Below, in pieces: positions 42,601 through 51,039 of a stretch of DNA of 64,000 nt. Positions within the stretch are counted from its first letter, which is position 1; each line of letters starts with the position of its first letter. The stretch lies in the NCBI GenBank assembly GCA_028707085.1, contig JAQTUW010000016.1, forward strand, positions 1 through 64,000, read 5' to 3'. Source of the DNA: Methylococcales bacterium. GTDB lineage: Bacteria > Pseudomonadota > Gammaproteobacteria > Methylococcales > Methylomonadaceae. Position numbers and translations under genes: made by a program. The notes beneath the pieces were generated by a model. It was not told the DNA's origin. It searched no databases and worked only from the letters and a program-made list of their open reading frames with translations.

Positions 42601-45325
42601 AGACCTGGTCATCCTCAACGAAAAAGAAGTCTCATATATTGAGGATTTACAGACGCTTCTGGAAGGCATGGTACGCGAAAATCAAGTGCGTTCGGCAGCA
42701 CATGAGGAAGAAAACCAGGGAGCCATTTTTGTAATACGGGCCAACCAGCTTACGGCCGAAGACCTGTGCATGTTGAAAACGGCTGCGCGCGCCATGCTGT
42801 TTAGCAATCACGGCTCCTTAGCCGAGCAATTGTTAAGGCATCCCCGCCCTGAAGCCGCCTTTATCCCCGCCAGACCACGGTTGAACGTAGAACCTCAGCC
42901 GCCCATATTAACCCTGCCAGCGCTGGAATTTTTCAATGGCCTTGGCGGTTTTAGCGCAGACGGTCGCGAATATGTCATCGTGCTGGACAAAGGCCAATGG
43001 ACACCAACGCCCTGGATCAACGTCATCGCCAATGCGGAATTCGGCTTTATGGTCTCGGAATCCGGTAGCGCCTGCACTTGGTCGGGAAACAGCCGCGAAA
43101 ACCAATTGACCCCTTGGTTCAACGACCCTGTATGCGATCACTCTGGCGAAATTTTCTATATTCGTGACGATGAGAGCAAGGAATTATGGTCTCCGACCGC
43201 CTTGCCGATTCGAGTTGAAAATGCCAACTATCTGATACGCCATGGTCATGGCTATAGCCGTTTCGAACATGCCTCGCATGGGATTCATAGCGATTTGCTG
43301 CAATTTGTCAGCCCGGACGATCCAATCAAGATTTCTTGTTTGACCCTAAAAAACATTTCCGGCCGCACTCGCCATATAACGGTAACGGCCTATGTCGAAT
43401 GGGTATTGGGTTCTTCACGCACCGTCACCGCTCCCTATATCATCACGCAGTTGGATGAGGAAACCGGTGCAGTGTTCGCCAATAATACCTGGGACGCGGA
43501 ATTCGGCGAGCGGGTCGCCTTCGCCGATCTTGCCGGCCGACAAAGCGGCTGGACAGGCAACCGTGCTGAATTCATCGGCCGTAACGGCAGCCTGGACGCC
43601 CCGGCGGGCCTGCTTGAACTTAAACCCTTAAAAAAACGGCTCGGCGCCGGACTGGATCCTTGCGCCGCTCTGGAGACGGTGATTGAACTGGCCGCCAATA
43701 GCGAAATCGAGATCATTTTTCTGCTTGGACAGGGCAATAACCGCGCTCATGCCATCGAACTGGTTAAACGCTACCGTCTGATTGCACCGGATACAATATT
43801 AAGTTTGGTGAAGGAATCCTGGCAAGCAATCCTGGGTAAAGTCCAAGTAAAAACACCTGATCGGGAACTGGATTTGCTGCTGAACTCCTGGTTGCTCTAT
43901 CAAACCCTAAGTTGCAGAATGTGGGCCAGAGCCGGGTTTTATCAGGTGGGCGGCGCTTTCGGTTTTCGCGATCAATTGCAAGATTGCATGGCGCTGGCTA
44001 TCGCCAAACCCGATTTGACTCGTCAGCATCTACTATACGCCGCAGGCCGTCAGTTTAGCGAGGGAGACGTTCAACACTGGTGGCATCCGCCCTCTGGACG
44101 AGGGGTGCGCACACATTTTTCCGACGACCGCCTTTGGTTGCCTTACGCTGTCGCTCACTATATTAAAGTCAGCGGCGATATCGCAATTATGGATTGTCCA
44201 CTATTGTTCTTGGACGGCCCGGCGCTGAAGCCGGAGCAAGACGACGCCTACTTTCAACCTGAGCAATCAAACCAGTCAGCCACTCTCTACGAACACTGTG
44301 TCCGCGCCCTTGAGATCAGTTTACAGACAGGTGCGCACGGTCTGCCGCTGATTGGCAGTGGCGATTGGAATGACGGGATGAATCGCGTAGGCAATGAAGG
44401 CAAAGGTGAAAGTATCTGGCTGGCATGGTTCCAGATTGCCTGCCTGGAAGAATTCGCCCTCCTGGCTGAGGCGCGTGGCGAAAACCAGACCGCAAATCGC
44501 TGGCGCGAGCATATTGTCAAATTAAAGCTTGCCGTCGAATCCACAGGCTGGGATGGCGCCTGGTACCGCCGGGCCTATTTTGACGATGGCGCGCCATTGG
44601 GGTCGGCTACCAATGCCGAATGTCGTATTGATTCCATCGCCCAGAGCTGGGCTGTGATATCCGGCGCCGGCGATAAAGAACACGCTCTGCGAGCCATGCA
44701 TTCGGTTAGAGAATATCTGGTGCGTTATGGCGACGATCTGGTGTTATTGTTCACACCGCCTTTCGATAAGACAGAACGCGATCCCGGCTATATAAAAAGC
44801 TATCCGCCAGGCGTGCGTGAAAACGGCGGACAATACACACATGCCGCTATTTGGTCGGTAATTGCTTATGCCATGCTCGGAGAGGGCGATCAGGCGGCGG
44901 AATTGCTGCGCATGTTGAATCCGATTAAGCGTACGGCCACCCGCACAGGCATCTATGCCTATAAGGTGGAGCCTTATGTGCTCGCGGCCGATATCTATTC
45001 GGAAGCGCCGCATGTGCGTCGCGGCGGCTGGACCTGGTATACCGGAGCAGCCGGCTGGTTTTACCGGGCCGGCCTGGAAACGATATTGGGCATGCAAATC
45101 CGCGCCGATACCTTGACGTTAAACCCCTGCATACCCAAAGCCTGGCCTGAATACAGCATGGTCTATCAGCATAAAACCAGCCGTTATGAAATCACTGTTG
45201 AAAATCCCAACGCGGTATCGCACGGTATTTTGTTTATGGAACTGGATGGACAGCGGCAAACAACGGAAAGCATAAGCCTCCGGAACGATGGACAATTGCA
45301 TAAGTTACGGGTAGTGTTAGGTTGA
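36617..45325 (+). CDS. Giant cyclic beta-1,2-glucan synthase-like protein (NdvB/Cgs-type: GT84, glucoamylase-like, GH94)
   Basis: 2902 aa; TM clusters; GT part FVVVPTLFAKEAEVLAQVKQMEIRYLSNPDGQVYFALLSDW...YVITLDADTRLPMGVV; C-terminal GH94-like GAFGFRDQLQDCMAL, QHWWHPPSGRGVRTHFSDDRLWLPYAV and LIGSGDWNDGMNRVG. Confidence 0.93.
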   Translation: MAKQMWRRRHARVDHPGGEESPIRFELFSNERLEEHAYSLAKAQKIDHLKKTQQLMPRARENALVLLEAYKAVAKTVREQHSITPAAEWLLDNFHIIDEQISNIDLDLPESFYRELPKLSEGYLAGYPRVYGIVWALIAHTDSRFSAELLTLFIKAYQKITPLTLGELWAIPITLRVLLIENLRRLAVSIMRSQSGRQLADDFIKEIEQIVTRSDKPDPPIPKPVLPSASLRQAYAVQILLRSHDPHPAVAPSLDFLNDWLKEQNLSLEELVHREHAEQIADNQTVRNIITSMRAISAFEWPNFVEDVSLVDICLRGHDGYAAMDFLSRDRYRHAIEELAKRSPHSELEIAQRVINKIQLTQDDSENSLQDPGYYLIGAGRYPLEKEVGYRPSFKQYLLRSYVAHTGVSYLLSLAVLTLFLLALPLTAGISAQLSVIQLILLGICIVFPVSDIALGFFNQLIIAGLPPRHLPRIELKNGPPPAMSTFVVVPTLFAKEAEVLAQVKQMEIRYLSNPDGQVYFALLSDWLDAEQETLPDDDSLLQAAAVAVAELNSRYAAQRFFVFHRKRLWNASEAKWMGWERKRGKLQEFNRLLRGATDTSFLPINGSPAIAPPGVCYVITLDADTRLPMGVVSQLVGVAMHPLNQPVFDPLSQRIVAGYGILQPRVTPALPQRCEHSMYHRLFAGASGSDAYASPVSELYQDLFALGTYSGKGLYHVDSFEAALAGRVPDNTQLSHDLFESIYVRCALVSDIEFFEEFPSHTEVAASREHRWARGDWQLLPWIFGAGGQNMPLLGRWKMLDNLRRSLSAPAAFTALVISWAIPQAPQELLIGLVLTALAIPAIMAFGKGFSLPRRGVSLTTHFRGIAENLFWAICNSVIALTFLVQHAWSMTDAIVSTLIRLMITRRSLLKWVTALQAKSASDHALKSLIRPFSRSAVVVFGAAGLVLIFNPAAIVYASPFLLLWLLEPIVARSLSISPKLDAAELLQAGDTRKLRLIGRRIWRFFSTFVTAEENYLPPDNFQENPQAVIAHRSSPTNFGLYLLSIVAARDFGWIGLQDSIDRLEATINTLNSLPRLHGHFYNWYDTHDLHILEPAYISTVDSGNLAGHLLTLAESCRETLRSPLILRTALPGLADTHSLLSAELAKISDDKRTQTVTLKELRQKTFLLGDMLQSQPADSQAWSNLWRQLIQCADTLADLASAYAAERGDTDNSEVQTWAGMFCGDIRSHARDIENLLPWVNFSHQLDKIQQFSSAKQAIESWWQVPHLEIPLADLAGFYKQAIAALQTANPEALLPADLAVLGKLRRAAEQAAGQSLRLETIAAQADKLFREMDFRFLYDAKCHMLSIGYQVLEGSVDPSYYDLLASEARLASFIAIAKREAPSDHWYHLGRRVIRAARGTMLLSWSGSMFEYLMPSLVMFTPRYSLLDQTCRLVIKRQIEYGKECGIPWGVSESAFNSRDIALTYQYSAFGVPGLGMKRGLGEERVIAPYATALAAMYFPHAAVENFQRLEKLGALGRFGFYEALDYTPIRLEEGQTVAIVRCYMAHHQGMSLLAFANTMHDGAMRHRFHHAALIQAADLLLQERIPQGADTTSLPLSLAQVEIKEIVQASVRHAPSPMSPTPSTQLLSNGQYAVMLTGSGSGYSQWRNLAVTRWREDVTCDAWGSFLYLRDVVSNQVWSAGYQPTTVVPDHYEVVFAEDRARITRSDHGVISTLEIVISPEDDAEIRRLSLTNNSSRVKEIEITSYAEIVLADMPADIAHPAFSKLFVQTEYQPQTQGLIAHRRPRTAEDPVIWAAHVLAGGQTKNGLQYETDRARFVGRGQSLRAPMAVINGQPLGNTVGAVLDPIFSLRTRVRIAVGGTEHLSFITLAASSRQAVEELLDKYHNLAAWERVSALAWTHAQVQLHHLHAKPEEAQLFQHLANRLIYVDSSLRPSDKLMQTNSLNVTSLWRYGISGDRPILLLRVKEFEDRRIVEQLLRAHEYWRIKGLRVDLVILNEKEVSYIEDLQTLLEGMVRENQVRSAAHEEENQGAIFVIRANQLTAEDLCMLKTAARAMLFSNHGSLAEQLLRHPRPEAAFIPARPRLNVEPQPPILTLPALEFFNGLGGFSADGREYVIVLDKGQWTPTPWINVIANAEFGFMVSESGSACTWSGNSRENQLTPWFNDPVCDHSGEIFYIRDDESKELWSPTALPIRVENANYLIRHGHGYSRFEHASHGIHSDLLQFVSPDDPIKISCLTLKNISGRTRHITVTAYVEWVLGSSRTVTAPYIITQLDEETGAVFANNTWDAEFGERVAFADLAGRQSGWTGNRAEFIGRNGSLDAPAGLLELKPLKKRLGAGLDPCAALETVIELAANSEIEIIFLLGQGNNRAHAIELVKRYRLIAPDTILSLVKESWQAILGKVQVKTPDRELDLLLNSWLLYQTLSCRMWARAGFYQVGGAFGFRDQLQDCMALAIAKPDLTRQHLLYAAGRQFSEGDVQHWWHPPSGRGVRTHFSDDRLWLPYAVAHYIKVSGDIAIMDCPLLFLDGPALKPEQDDAYFQPEQSNQSATLYEHCVRALEISLQTGAHGLPLIGSGDWNDGMNRVGNEGKGESIWLAWFQIACLEEFALLAEARGENQTANRWREHIVKLKLAVESTGWDGAWYRRAYFDDGAPLGSATNAECRIDSIAQSWAVISGAGDKEHALRAMHSVREYLVRYGDDLVLLFTPPFDKTERDPGYIKSYPPGVRENGGQYTHAAIWSVIAYAMLGEGDQAAELLRMLNPIKRTATRTGIYAYKVEPYVLAADIYSEAPHVRRGGWTWYTGAAGWFYRAGLETILGMQIRADTLTLNPCIPKAWPEYSMVYQHKTSRYEITVENPNAVSHGILFMELDGQRQTTESISLRNDGQLHKLRVVLG

Positions 45326-45474
45326 GCAAATATTCATCCAACTTTTCCCCTGCAATTATCTGTATGTCGTCGTCCGGCACTACGTCTACTTATACACTTC
45401 TGGCCGATTGCCGATCTTCACTACCAGAATGCACAAAATGCCGTCTTGTATTTCGCAAATCAAAAGGCCATAAA

Positions 45475-45505
45475 AAACCCGCTAAGCCATATGACTTGCG
45501 GGTTT
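45475..45505 (+). terminator. Possible terminator hairpin downstream of the glucan synthase-like gene
   Basis: AAACCCGCTAAG...CTTGCGGGTTT inverted repeat; weak T-tract. Confidence 0.45.
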
Positions 45506-45675
45506 CTGTATGTTCTTGTACTGCTTGAATCTTTTCTTTGGCACGAGGATCGGAATAACTGTTAGTATATATTTCAATCGCTTATGTGCTAAAAAAATTT
45601 TGTAACTGTTCAGCCTCCCAAAAAAGCGCTATGATTTCGAGATGAAACTGACACTTTAGGTTGTCTGCTTTCAGC

Positions 45676-45858
45676 TTATGACCTTGCTTTGTCTTTGATG
45701 TATTCGGCACTGCCAAAGCTTGCTGAATTTTTTGATGCTGCATTCGGTTCCGAAACTAGGAATCGAATGAGTGATGTGTATTGGTTTGTTAAGTTTTTAT
45801 CAATCCCTGACATCGCCAATCTGGCGACTTCTTCAGCATTTTTTATAAAATCAGCCAT
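45676..45858 (-). CDS. Hypothetical small protein
   Basis: 60 aa MADFIKNAEEVARLAMSGIDKNLTNQYTSLIRFLVSEPNAASKNSASFGSAEYIKDKARS; protein-like composition; between tRNA-Leu and its degenerate flank copy. Confidence 0.4.
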   Translation of the reverse strand: MADFIKNAEEVARLAMSGIDKNLTNQYTSLIRFLVSEPNAASKNSASFGSAEYIKDKARS

Positions 45859-45976
45859 ATCTAATTACTCAGTGGCGACATAAAAAATGTGAAGTCCATC
45901 ACAAAAGCAAATTATGCAATCTGGTTGTTAATCAAGTGCTTAAAATTGCTGATTAGATTATCACAAATCTAAAAAA

Positions 45977-46012
45977 GGAAAGCCCGTAAGTCATTGATTT
46001 ACGGGATTTTTT
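45977..46012 (-). terminator. Terminator downstream of tRNA-Leu
   Basis: CCCGTAA(gtcattgat)TTACGGG hairpin with A/T-rich flanks, just 3' of the tRNA on the minus strand. Confidence 0.6.
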
Positions 46013-46019
46013 CTTTGTA

Positions 46020-46104
46020 TGGTACCGAGGGTCGGAATCGAACCGACACTCCCGAAGGAACCGGATTTTGAATCCGGCGCGTCTACCAGTTTCACCACCC
46101 CGGC
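46020..46104 (-). tRNA. tRNA-Leu (CAA)
   Basis: Minus strand GCCGGGGTGGTGAAACTGGTAGACGCGCCGGATTCAAAATCCGGTTCCTTCGGGAGTGTCGGTTCGATTCCGACCCTCGGTACCA: anticodon loop TTCAAAA, long variable arm, encoded CCA. Confidence 0.97.
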
Positions 46105-46151
46105 AAAGAAAACAGACATTCTACCAAAATATTACAGAATGCAAAATGTTT

Positions 46152-47009
46152 TTATGCTTCCAGCACCACCGCATGTTTCAGTTTTTTCATGGCGTTCTGC
46201 TCGAGCTGTCTAATGCGTTCCGCAGAAACCTGATAACGCTCCGCCAATTCATGCAGGGTGGCCTTTTCGGCGTTCAGCCAGCGGCTGAACAGAATATCCC
46301 GGCTTCTGTCGTCCAGATCGGCCATGGCGTTCATCAACAGGGTTTCCTTGCGCTCTTCCCAGTCGCTGTTTTCCAGCAACAGGGCCGGGTCGGCGCCCTG
46401 CTGTTCCAGATAGGCAATCGGCGCAAATGCGGCTTCATCGCCATTGTCGTCCGAGCCGGGTTCCAGACCAATATCGCGGCCTTCCAGACGCTGTTCCATT
46501 TCATAAACGGCTTTGACATCCACATCCAGGCTTTCGGCAATGGCTTCCGCATCGTCCGGCGACAGATGGGCGACATCCTTTTTCATTTTACGCAGATTAA
46601 AAAACAGTTTGCGCTGAGCCTTGGTGGTGGCGATTTTGACTATTCGCCAGTTTTTGATTACATACTCATGAATTTCGGCCTTGATCCAGTGAACGGCAAA
46701 GGAAACCAGACGCACGCCCTGATCGGGGTCGAAACGTTTGACCGCTTTCATCAGGCCAATATTGCCTTCCTGCACAATGTCGGCCAACGGCAGACCATAG
46801 CCGCCAAAACCTCTAGCGACATGCGCCACAAAGCGTAGATTGGTCATGACCAGTTGGCGGGCGGCATGAATATCGCCCTCGTCTCTATAACGTATGGCAA
46901 GCTCATGCTCTTCCTCTGCCGTCAGTTTAGGCATTTGCGCAATGAGGCTTAGATAAGAATCAAATGTGCCGACCGACAGATTGATCGGTAAAGCCAGATC
47001 GTTGTTCAT
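46152..47009 (-). CDS. rpoH: RNA polymerase sigma factor RpoH (sigma-32)
   Basis: 285 aa; RpoH box QRKLFFNLRKMKKD; LPLADIVQEGNIGLMKAVKRFDPDQGVRLVSFAVHWIKAEIHEYVIKNWRIVK. Confidence 0.97.
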   Translation of the reverse strand: MNNDLALPINLSVGTFDSYLSLIAQMPKLTAEEEHELAIRYRDEGDIHAARQLVMTNLRFVAHVARGFGGYGLPLADIVQEGNIGLMKAVKRFDPDQGVRLVSFAVHWIKAEIHEYVIKNWRIVKIATTKAQRKLFFNLRKMKKDVAHLSPDDAEAIAESLDVDVKAVYEMEQRLEGRDIGLEPGSDDNGDEAAFAPIAYLEQQGADPALLLENSDWEERKETLLMNAMADLDDRSRDILFSRWLNAEKATLHELAERYQVSAERIRQLEQNAMKKLKHAVVLEA

Positions 47010-47048
47010 AATTACCTCGATACAGTAAAAAACATGCTTGAACGAATT

Positions 47049-47075
47049 CTAGCACTCACCCGATGTGAGTGCTAA
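47049..47075 (-). promoter_or_regulatory. CIRCE (HrcA-binding) element upstream of rpoH
   Basis: CTAGCACTC-ACCCGATGT-GAGTGCTAA compared with consensus TTAGCACTC-N9-GAGTGCTAA: one mismatch, exact 9-bp spacer; about 40 bp upstream of the rpoH start. Confidence 0.92.
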
Positions 47076-47386
47076 TAATTTAATCATAGCAGATTATTTC
47101 AGCTTTAGACCGTTTGTACTTCGCTCAAAATAATTTTTTTCAAAAAACCGGAATTAGGCCTTCCGCCAGACCGGACTTAAAGCATTAACCAATTGATTAA
47201 TTAGTATTTATTCTTAAAAACCACATATTTAATCATGAAAAAACGCTACTGGAGTACGGCTTTTCCGGATTCCCTGTAATCCAATCAGATAGGCAGACAG
47301 CCAATCAGCTGGTTACCGCCTTTACGAATTCAGGTTAAACTCGTTAAAATGAGGACAAAATCTCCTTCAGCAGCCATTTACCTCTC

Positions 47387-49048
47387 ATGTCTACAAGCGA
47401 TAGTCCTGTTTCATCGAATTTTATTCGCCATATCATTGCCGCCGATCTGGCGGCCAATAAAAACAATGGCCGGGTCGCCACCCGCTTTCCGCCCGAACCC
47501 AATGGTTACCTGCATATCGGCCATGCCAAGTCGATTTGCCTGAATTTTACGCTGGCGGCCGAAAACAACGGCATGTGCAATTTGCGCTTCGACGACACCA
47601 ATCCGGAGAAGGAAAGCATAGAGTACATGGAGGCCATAGAGCGCGACGTACAATGGCTGGGCTTTAAATGGGCGGGAAAGTATCATGCCTCCGATTATTT
47701 CGAACAACTGTACGCTTATGCGCTACAATTGATTAAACAGGGCGACGCTTATGTCGATAGCTCCACCCCGGAACAAATTCGCGCAGATCGTGGGTCTTTG
47801 ACAGAGCCCGGCAGAGAAAGTGCCGACCGCAATCGCTCAATCGCGGAAAATCTGGATCTTTTCAGCCGCATGCGCGGCGGCGAATTTGCCGACGGCCAAT
47901 ATGTATTGCGGGCCAAAATCGATATGGCTTCGCCAAACATCAATATGCGTGACCCGACTATCTATCGTATTCGCCGGGTTCATCATCAGCGCACCGGCAA
48001 CGACTGGTGTCTGTACCCGATGTACGATTACACGCACTGCATTTCCGACGCGCTGGAAGGCATCACCCATTCCATCTGCACGCTGGAGTTTGAAGACCAT
48101 CGTCCGCTCTACGATTGGGTGCTGGACAAGTTGCAAACCCCCTGCCATCCCCAGCAAATCGAATTTGCCCGCCTGCAACTGGAATACACCATCGTCAGTA
48201 AGCGCAAATTGCTGCAACTGGTGACGGAAAACCATGTCGGCAGTTGGGACGACCCGCGGATGCCAACCATATCCGGCTTGCGCCGGGCTGGCGTCACCCC
48301 GGAAGCCATCCGCGACTTTTGCGAACGCATCGGCGTCACCAAAAAGGATTCCTGGATAGAAATGGCTGTGCTGGAAAACTGCATCCGCGAAGACCTAAAC
48401 GAACGCGCGCCGCGCGCCATGGCGGTTTTGCAGCCGTTACGGGTGGTGATAACCAATTGGGAAGACGGCAAAACGGAAACCTATCAGATAGCCAATCATC
48501 CGCAAAAACCGGAGCTGGGCAGCCGCGAGGTTGTATTCTCAAAAACCATCCTGATAGAACGCGACGATTTCGCCGAAAATCCGCCCAAGGATTTCAAACG
48601 CCTGATTCCGGGCGGAGAAGTGCGCTTGCGGGGTTCGTATGTGATGAGATGCGAACAGGCGATAAAAGACGACGCGGGCAATCTGCTGGAACTGCACTGC
48701 AGCTACGATCCGGCCACGCTGGGTAAAAATCCGGAAGGCCGTAAAGTAAAAGGCGTGATTCACTGGGTATCGGAACAACATTCCATACCGGCCGAGCTGC
48801 GCTTGTACGACAGATTGTTCAGCCATCCTACCCCGGACACCCTGGACAACTTTCTGGACGGCCTGAACCCCAACTCGCTGGAAGTGCTAAGCGATTGCCG
48901 GCTGGAAGCCTCTCTGGCGGCGGCGACGCCGGCCATAGGCTATCAGTTTGAACGCACCGGTTATTTTTGTCTGGATTACGCCGACAGCCACCCCGATAAA
49001 CCGGTGTTTAACCGCACTGTGACGCTGCGTGATAGTTGGGGCAAATAA
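47387..49048 (+). CDS. glnS: Glutamine--tRNA ligase
   Basis: 553 aa; [25 protein letters not shown] class I signature; C-terminal [14 protein letters not shown]. Confidence 0.97.
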   Translation: MSTSDSPVSSNFIRHIIAADLAANKNNGRVATRFPPEPNGYLHIGHAKSICLNFTLAAENNGMCNLRFDDTNPEKESIEYMEAIERDVQWLGFKWAGKYHASDYFEQLYAYALQLIKQGDAYVDSSTPEQIRADRGSLTEPGRESADRNRSIAENLDLFSRMRGGEFADGQYVLRAKIDMASPNINMRDPTIYRIRRVHHQRTGNDWCLYPMYDYTHCISDALEGITHSICTLEFEDHRPLYDWVLDKLQTPCHPQQIEFARLQLEYTIVSKRKLLQLVTENHVGSWDDPRMPTISGLRRAGVTPEAIRDFCERIGVTKKDSWIEMAVLENCIREDLNERAPRAMAVLQPLRVVITNWEDGKTETYQIANHPQKPELGSREVVFSKTILIERDDFAENPPKDFKRLIPGGEVRLRGSYVMRCEQAIKDDAGNLLELHCSYDPATLGKNPEGRKVKGVIHWVSEQHSIPAELRLYDRLFSHPTPDTLDNFLDGLNPNSLEVLSDCRLEASLAAATPAIGYQFERTGYFCLDYADSHPDKPVFNRTVTLRDSWGK

Positions 49049-49290
49049 GCGGGCGACCAACATCCAGCCTCCCTTATTGGCGAAAGCCTTATGAAAACCG
49101 GGCATGGTTACCTGCCCGGCGGGAGAAAGCGCAGACTCGCTACAATTCGATTTGCGATGGGCATCGCCTCCCAAAGCGAATAATGTCCACAATAGCAATG
49201 ACTTTCCGGCTAATTTCCTTTATAATGCTTGTTTAACCGAGCTGGCTGCCACTGCGTCAAGCACAGCAAAAAGCCGGTTAATATCCCTAT

Positions 49291-49367
49291 GCGCCCGTAG
49301 CTCAGCTGGATAGAGCGCGGCCCTCCGGAGGCCGAGGCCAGAGGTTCAAATCCTCTCGGGCGCGCCA
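49291..49367 (+). tRNA. tRNA-Arg (CCG)
   Basis: GCGCCCGTAGCTCAGCTGGATAGAGCGCGGCCCTCCGGAGGCCGAGGCCAGAGGTTCAAATCCTCTCGGGCGCGCCA; anticodon loop CTCCGGA. Confidence 0.97.
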
Positions 49368-49423
49368 TGGGTTACACCCAATTTGATTCCGGCTTTTTTA
49401 CCGTCACTTCCCAGGCCGCATCG

Positions 49424-50578
49424 CTACGCTGCCGGCACAAACTTTTCCAGTATCGCGTCCAGAAAATTCCAGCCCTGTTCGGTACAGTTGATTTGCCCAT
49501 TGTTCTCGTTCAGCAGGTTCTGATTTAGGCATTGCGTCAAGGCAGGTTCAAGCGTTTCGATCGTCAGACCTGTGCGTTGCCGGTAGTCCGGGAATGAAAA
49601 ACCGTCAATCAGTCGCAGGTGATTCATCACAAATTCCAGCGGCAATTGTTCGACAGGAATGGCGGTCAGGCTTGCGACTGTCGGCTGGAGCAGATATTGA
49701 TCGGGATGCCGGCGTTTGAGAGTGCGGACAATATCGGCAGGCGGGTTGCGGCTGATTTTGCCATGCGCGCCAGCGCCTATCCCCAGATAGTCGCCAAACC
49801 GCCAATAGTTGCGGTTATGCCGGGATTGCCGGCCATCTCTGGCATAAGCCGAGACTTCGTATTGCCGATAACCGTTTTCCGCCAGTAATTGCTGACAGGC
49901 TTTTTGCGCCGCAAACAACAGCTCGTCATCCGGCAGGCTGGGCGGATGCTTGTGAAAATAGGTATTGGGTTCCAGGGTGAGCTGGTAAAGGGAAATATGC
50001 GCCGGATCGAGCGAAATGGCGGTTTGTATGTCGTTTAAGGCTTCCGCCGCCATCTGTTCCGGCAGGCCGAACATCAAATCCAGATTGATGTTTTCAAAAC
50101 CGGCCCGCCTCGCCAGCTTTACTGCGTGGACGGCCTCCGCCGCATTATGCACCCGGCCCAGCTTTTGCAAATGCCTGTCGTTAAAGCTTTGAATGCCTAT
50201 CGACAGCCGGTTGACGCCCAGTTTCCGGTAATCCTGAAACTTGCCGCTTTCAAAAGTGCCGGGGTTTGCTTCCAGAGTAATCTCGCATTCTGCTTCGAGT
50301 GGCAGCAACTGTTTGACGCCAGCCAGCAGCCTGTCGAGCGCAGCCGCAGAAAACAGGCTGGGCGTGCCGCCGCCCATGAAAATACTATGCAGGGCGCGCG
50401 TTTCCCCAAACAGCGCCAGATCGTGGCGTAAATCCCCCAGCAGAGCGTCGATGTAAACATCTTCCGGAACCGCAACCTTTGCCTCGTGGGAGTTAAAGTC
50501 GCAATAAGGACATTTGCGTATGCACCAGGGAAAATGGATGTAAAGACTGAGCGGCGGCAAGGTTTGCGTGTTTACCAC
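49424..50578 (-). CDS. hemW: Radical SAM family heme chaperone HemW
   Basis: LSLYIHFPWCIRKCPYCDFNSHEA; FMGGGTPSLFS; RLSIGIQSFNDRHLQKLGRVHN. Confidence 0.95.
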   Translation of the reverse strand: MVNTQTLPPLSLYIHFPWCIRKCPYCDFNSHEAKVAVPEDVYIDALLGDLRHDLALFGETRALHSIFMGGGTPSLFSAAALDRLLAGVKQLLPLEAECEITLEANPGTFESGKFQDYRKLGVNRLSIGIQSFNDRHLQKLGRVHNAAEAVHAVKLARRAGFENINLDLMFGLPEQMAAEALNDIQTAISLDPAHISLYQLTLEPNTYFHKHPPSLPDDELLFAAQKACQQLLAENGYRQYEVSAYARDGRQSRHNRNYWRFGDYLGIGAGAHGKISRNPPADIVRTLKRRHPDQYLLQPTVASLTAIPVEQLPLEFVMNHLRLIDGFSFPDYRQRTGLTIETLEPALTQCLNQNLLNENNGQINCTEQGWNFLDAILEKFVPAA

Positions 50579-51012
50579 ACACCCTCATTCGCCATGGATA
50601 TCCACGGTTCCTGCAACGGCAATGCCGCGTCTTTTTGCAACAGCTCGATGGAAATCCGATCCGGAGAGCGGATAAACGCCATCCAGCCATCGCGCGGCGG
50701 CCGGTTGATGGTGACGCCCTTATCGAGAAGGCTTTGGCAAAAGGCGTAAATATCATCCACTTCAAAAGCCAAATGGCCAAAATTTCTGCCGCCCGCATAT
50801 TCCTCGGCGTCCCAGTTATAGGTCAGTTCCAGCAGCGGCGCACTGGCGGCGTCGGCCTGCGTCCGGTCTTCGGCCGCGGCCAGATAGACCAGCGTGAAGC
50901 GGCCGTCTTCGCTGTCCAGTCGCCGGACTTCCTGCAAACCCAGCTTATTGCAGTAAAAATCCAGGGATTCATCAAGATTACTGACCCTAACCATAGTATG
51001 TAGATAGCGCAT
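50572..51012 (-). CDS. gloA: Lactoylglutathione lyase (glyoxalase I)
   Basis: MRYLHTMVRVSNLDESLDFYCNKLGLQEVRRLDSEDGRFTLVYLAA; LELTYNWDAEEYAGGRNFGHLAFEVDDIYA. Confidence 0.93.
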   Translation of the reverse strand: MRYLHTMVRVSNLDESLDFYCNKLGLQEVRRLDSEDGRFTLVYLAAAEDRTQADAASAPLLELTYNWDAEEYAGGRNFGHLAFEVDDIYAFCQSLLDKGVTINRPPRDGWMAFIRSPDRISIELLQKDAALPLQEPWISMANEGVW

Positions 51013-51039
51013 GGCGATACTCGTCCGCTGTGGTAAAAA

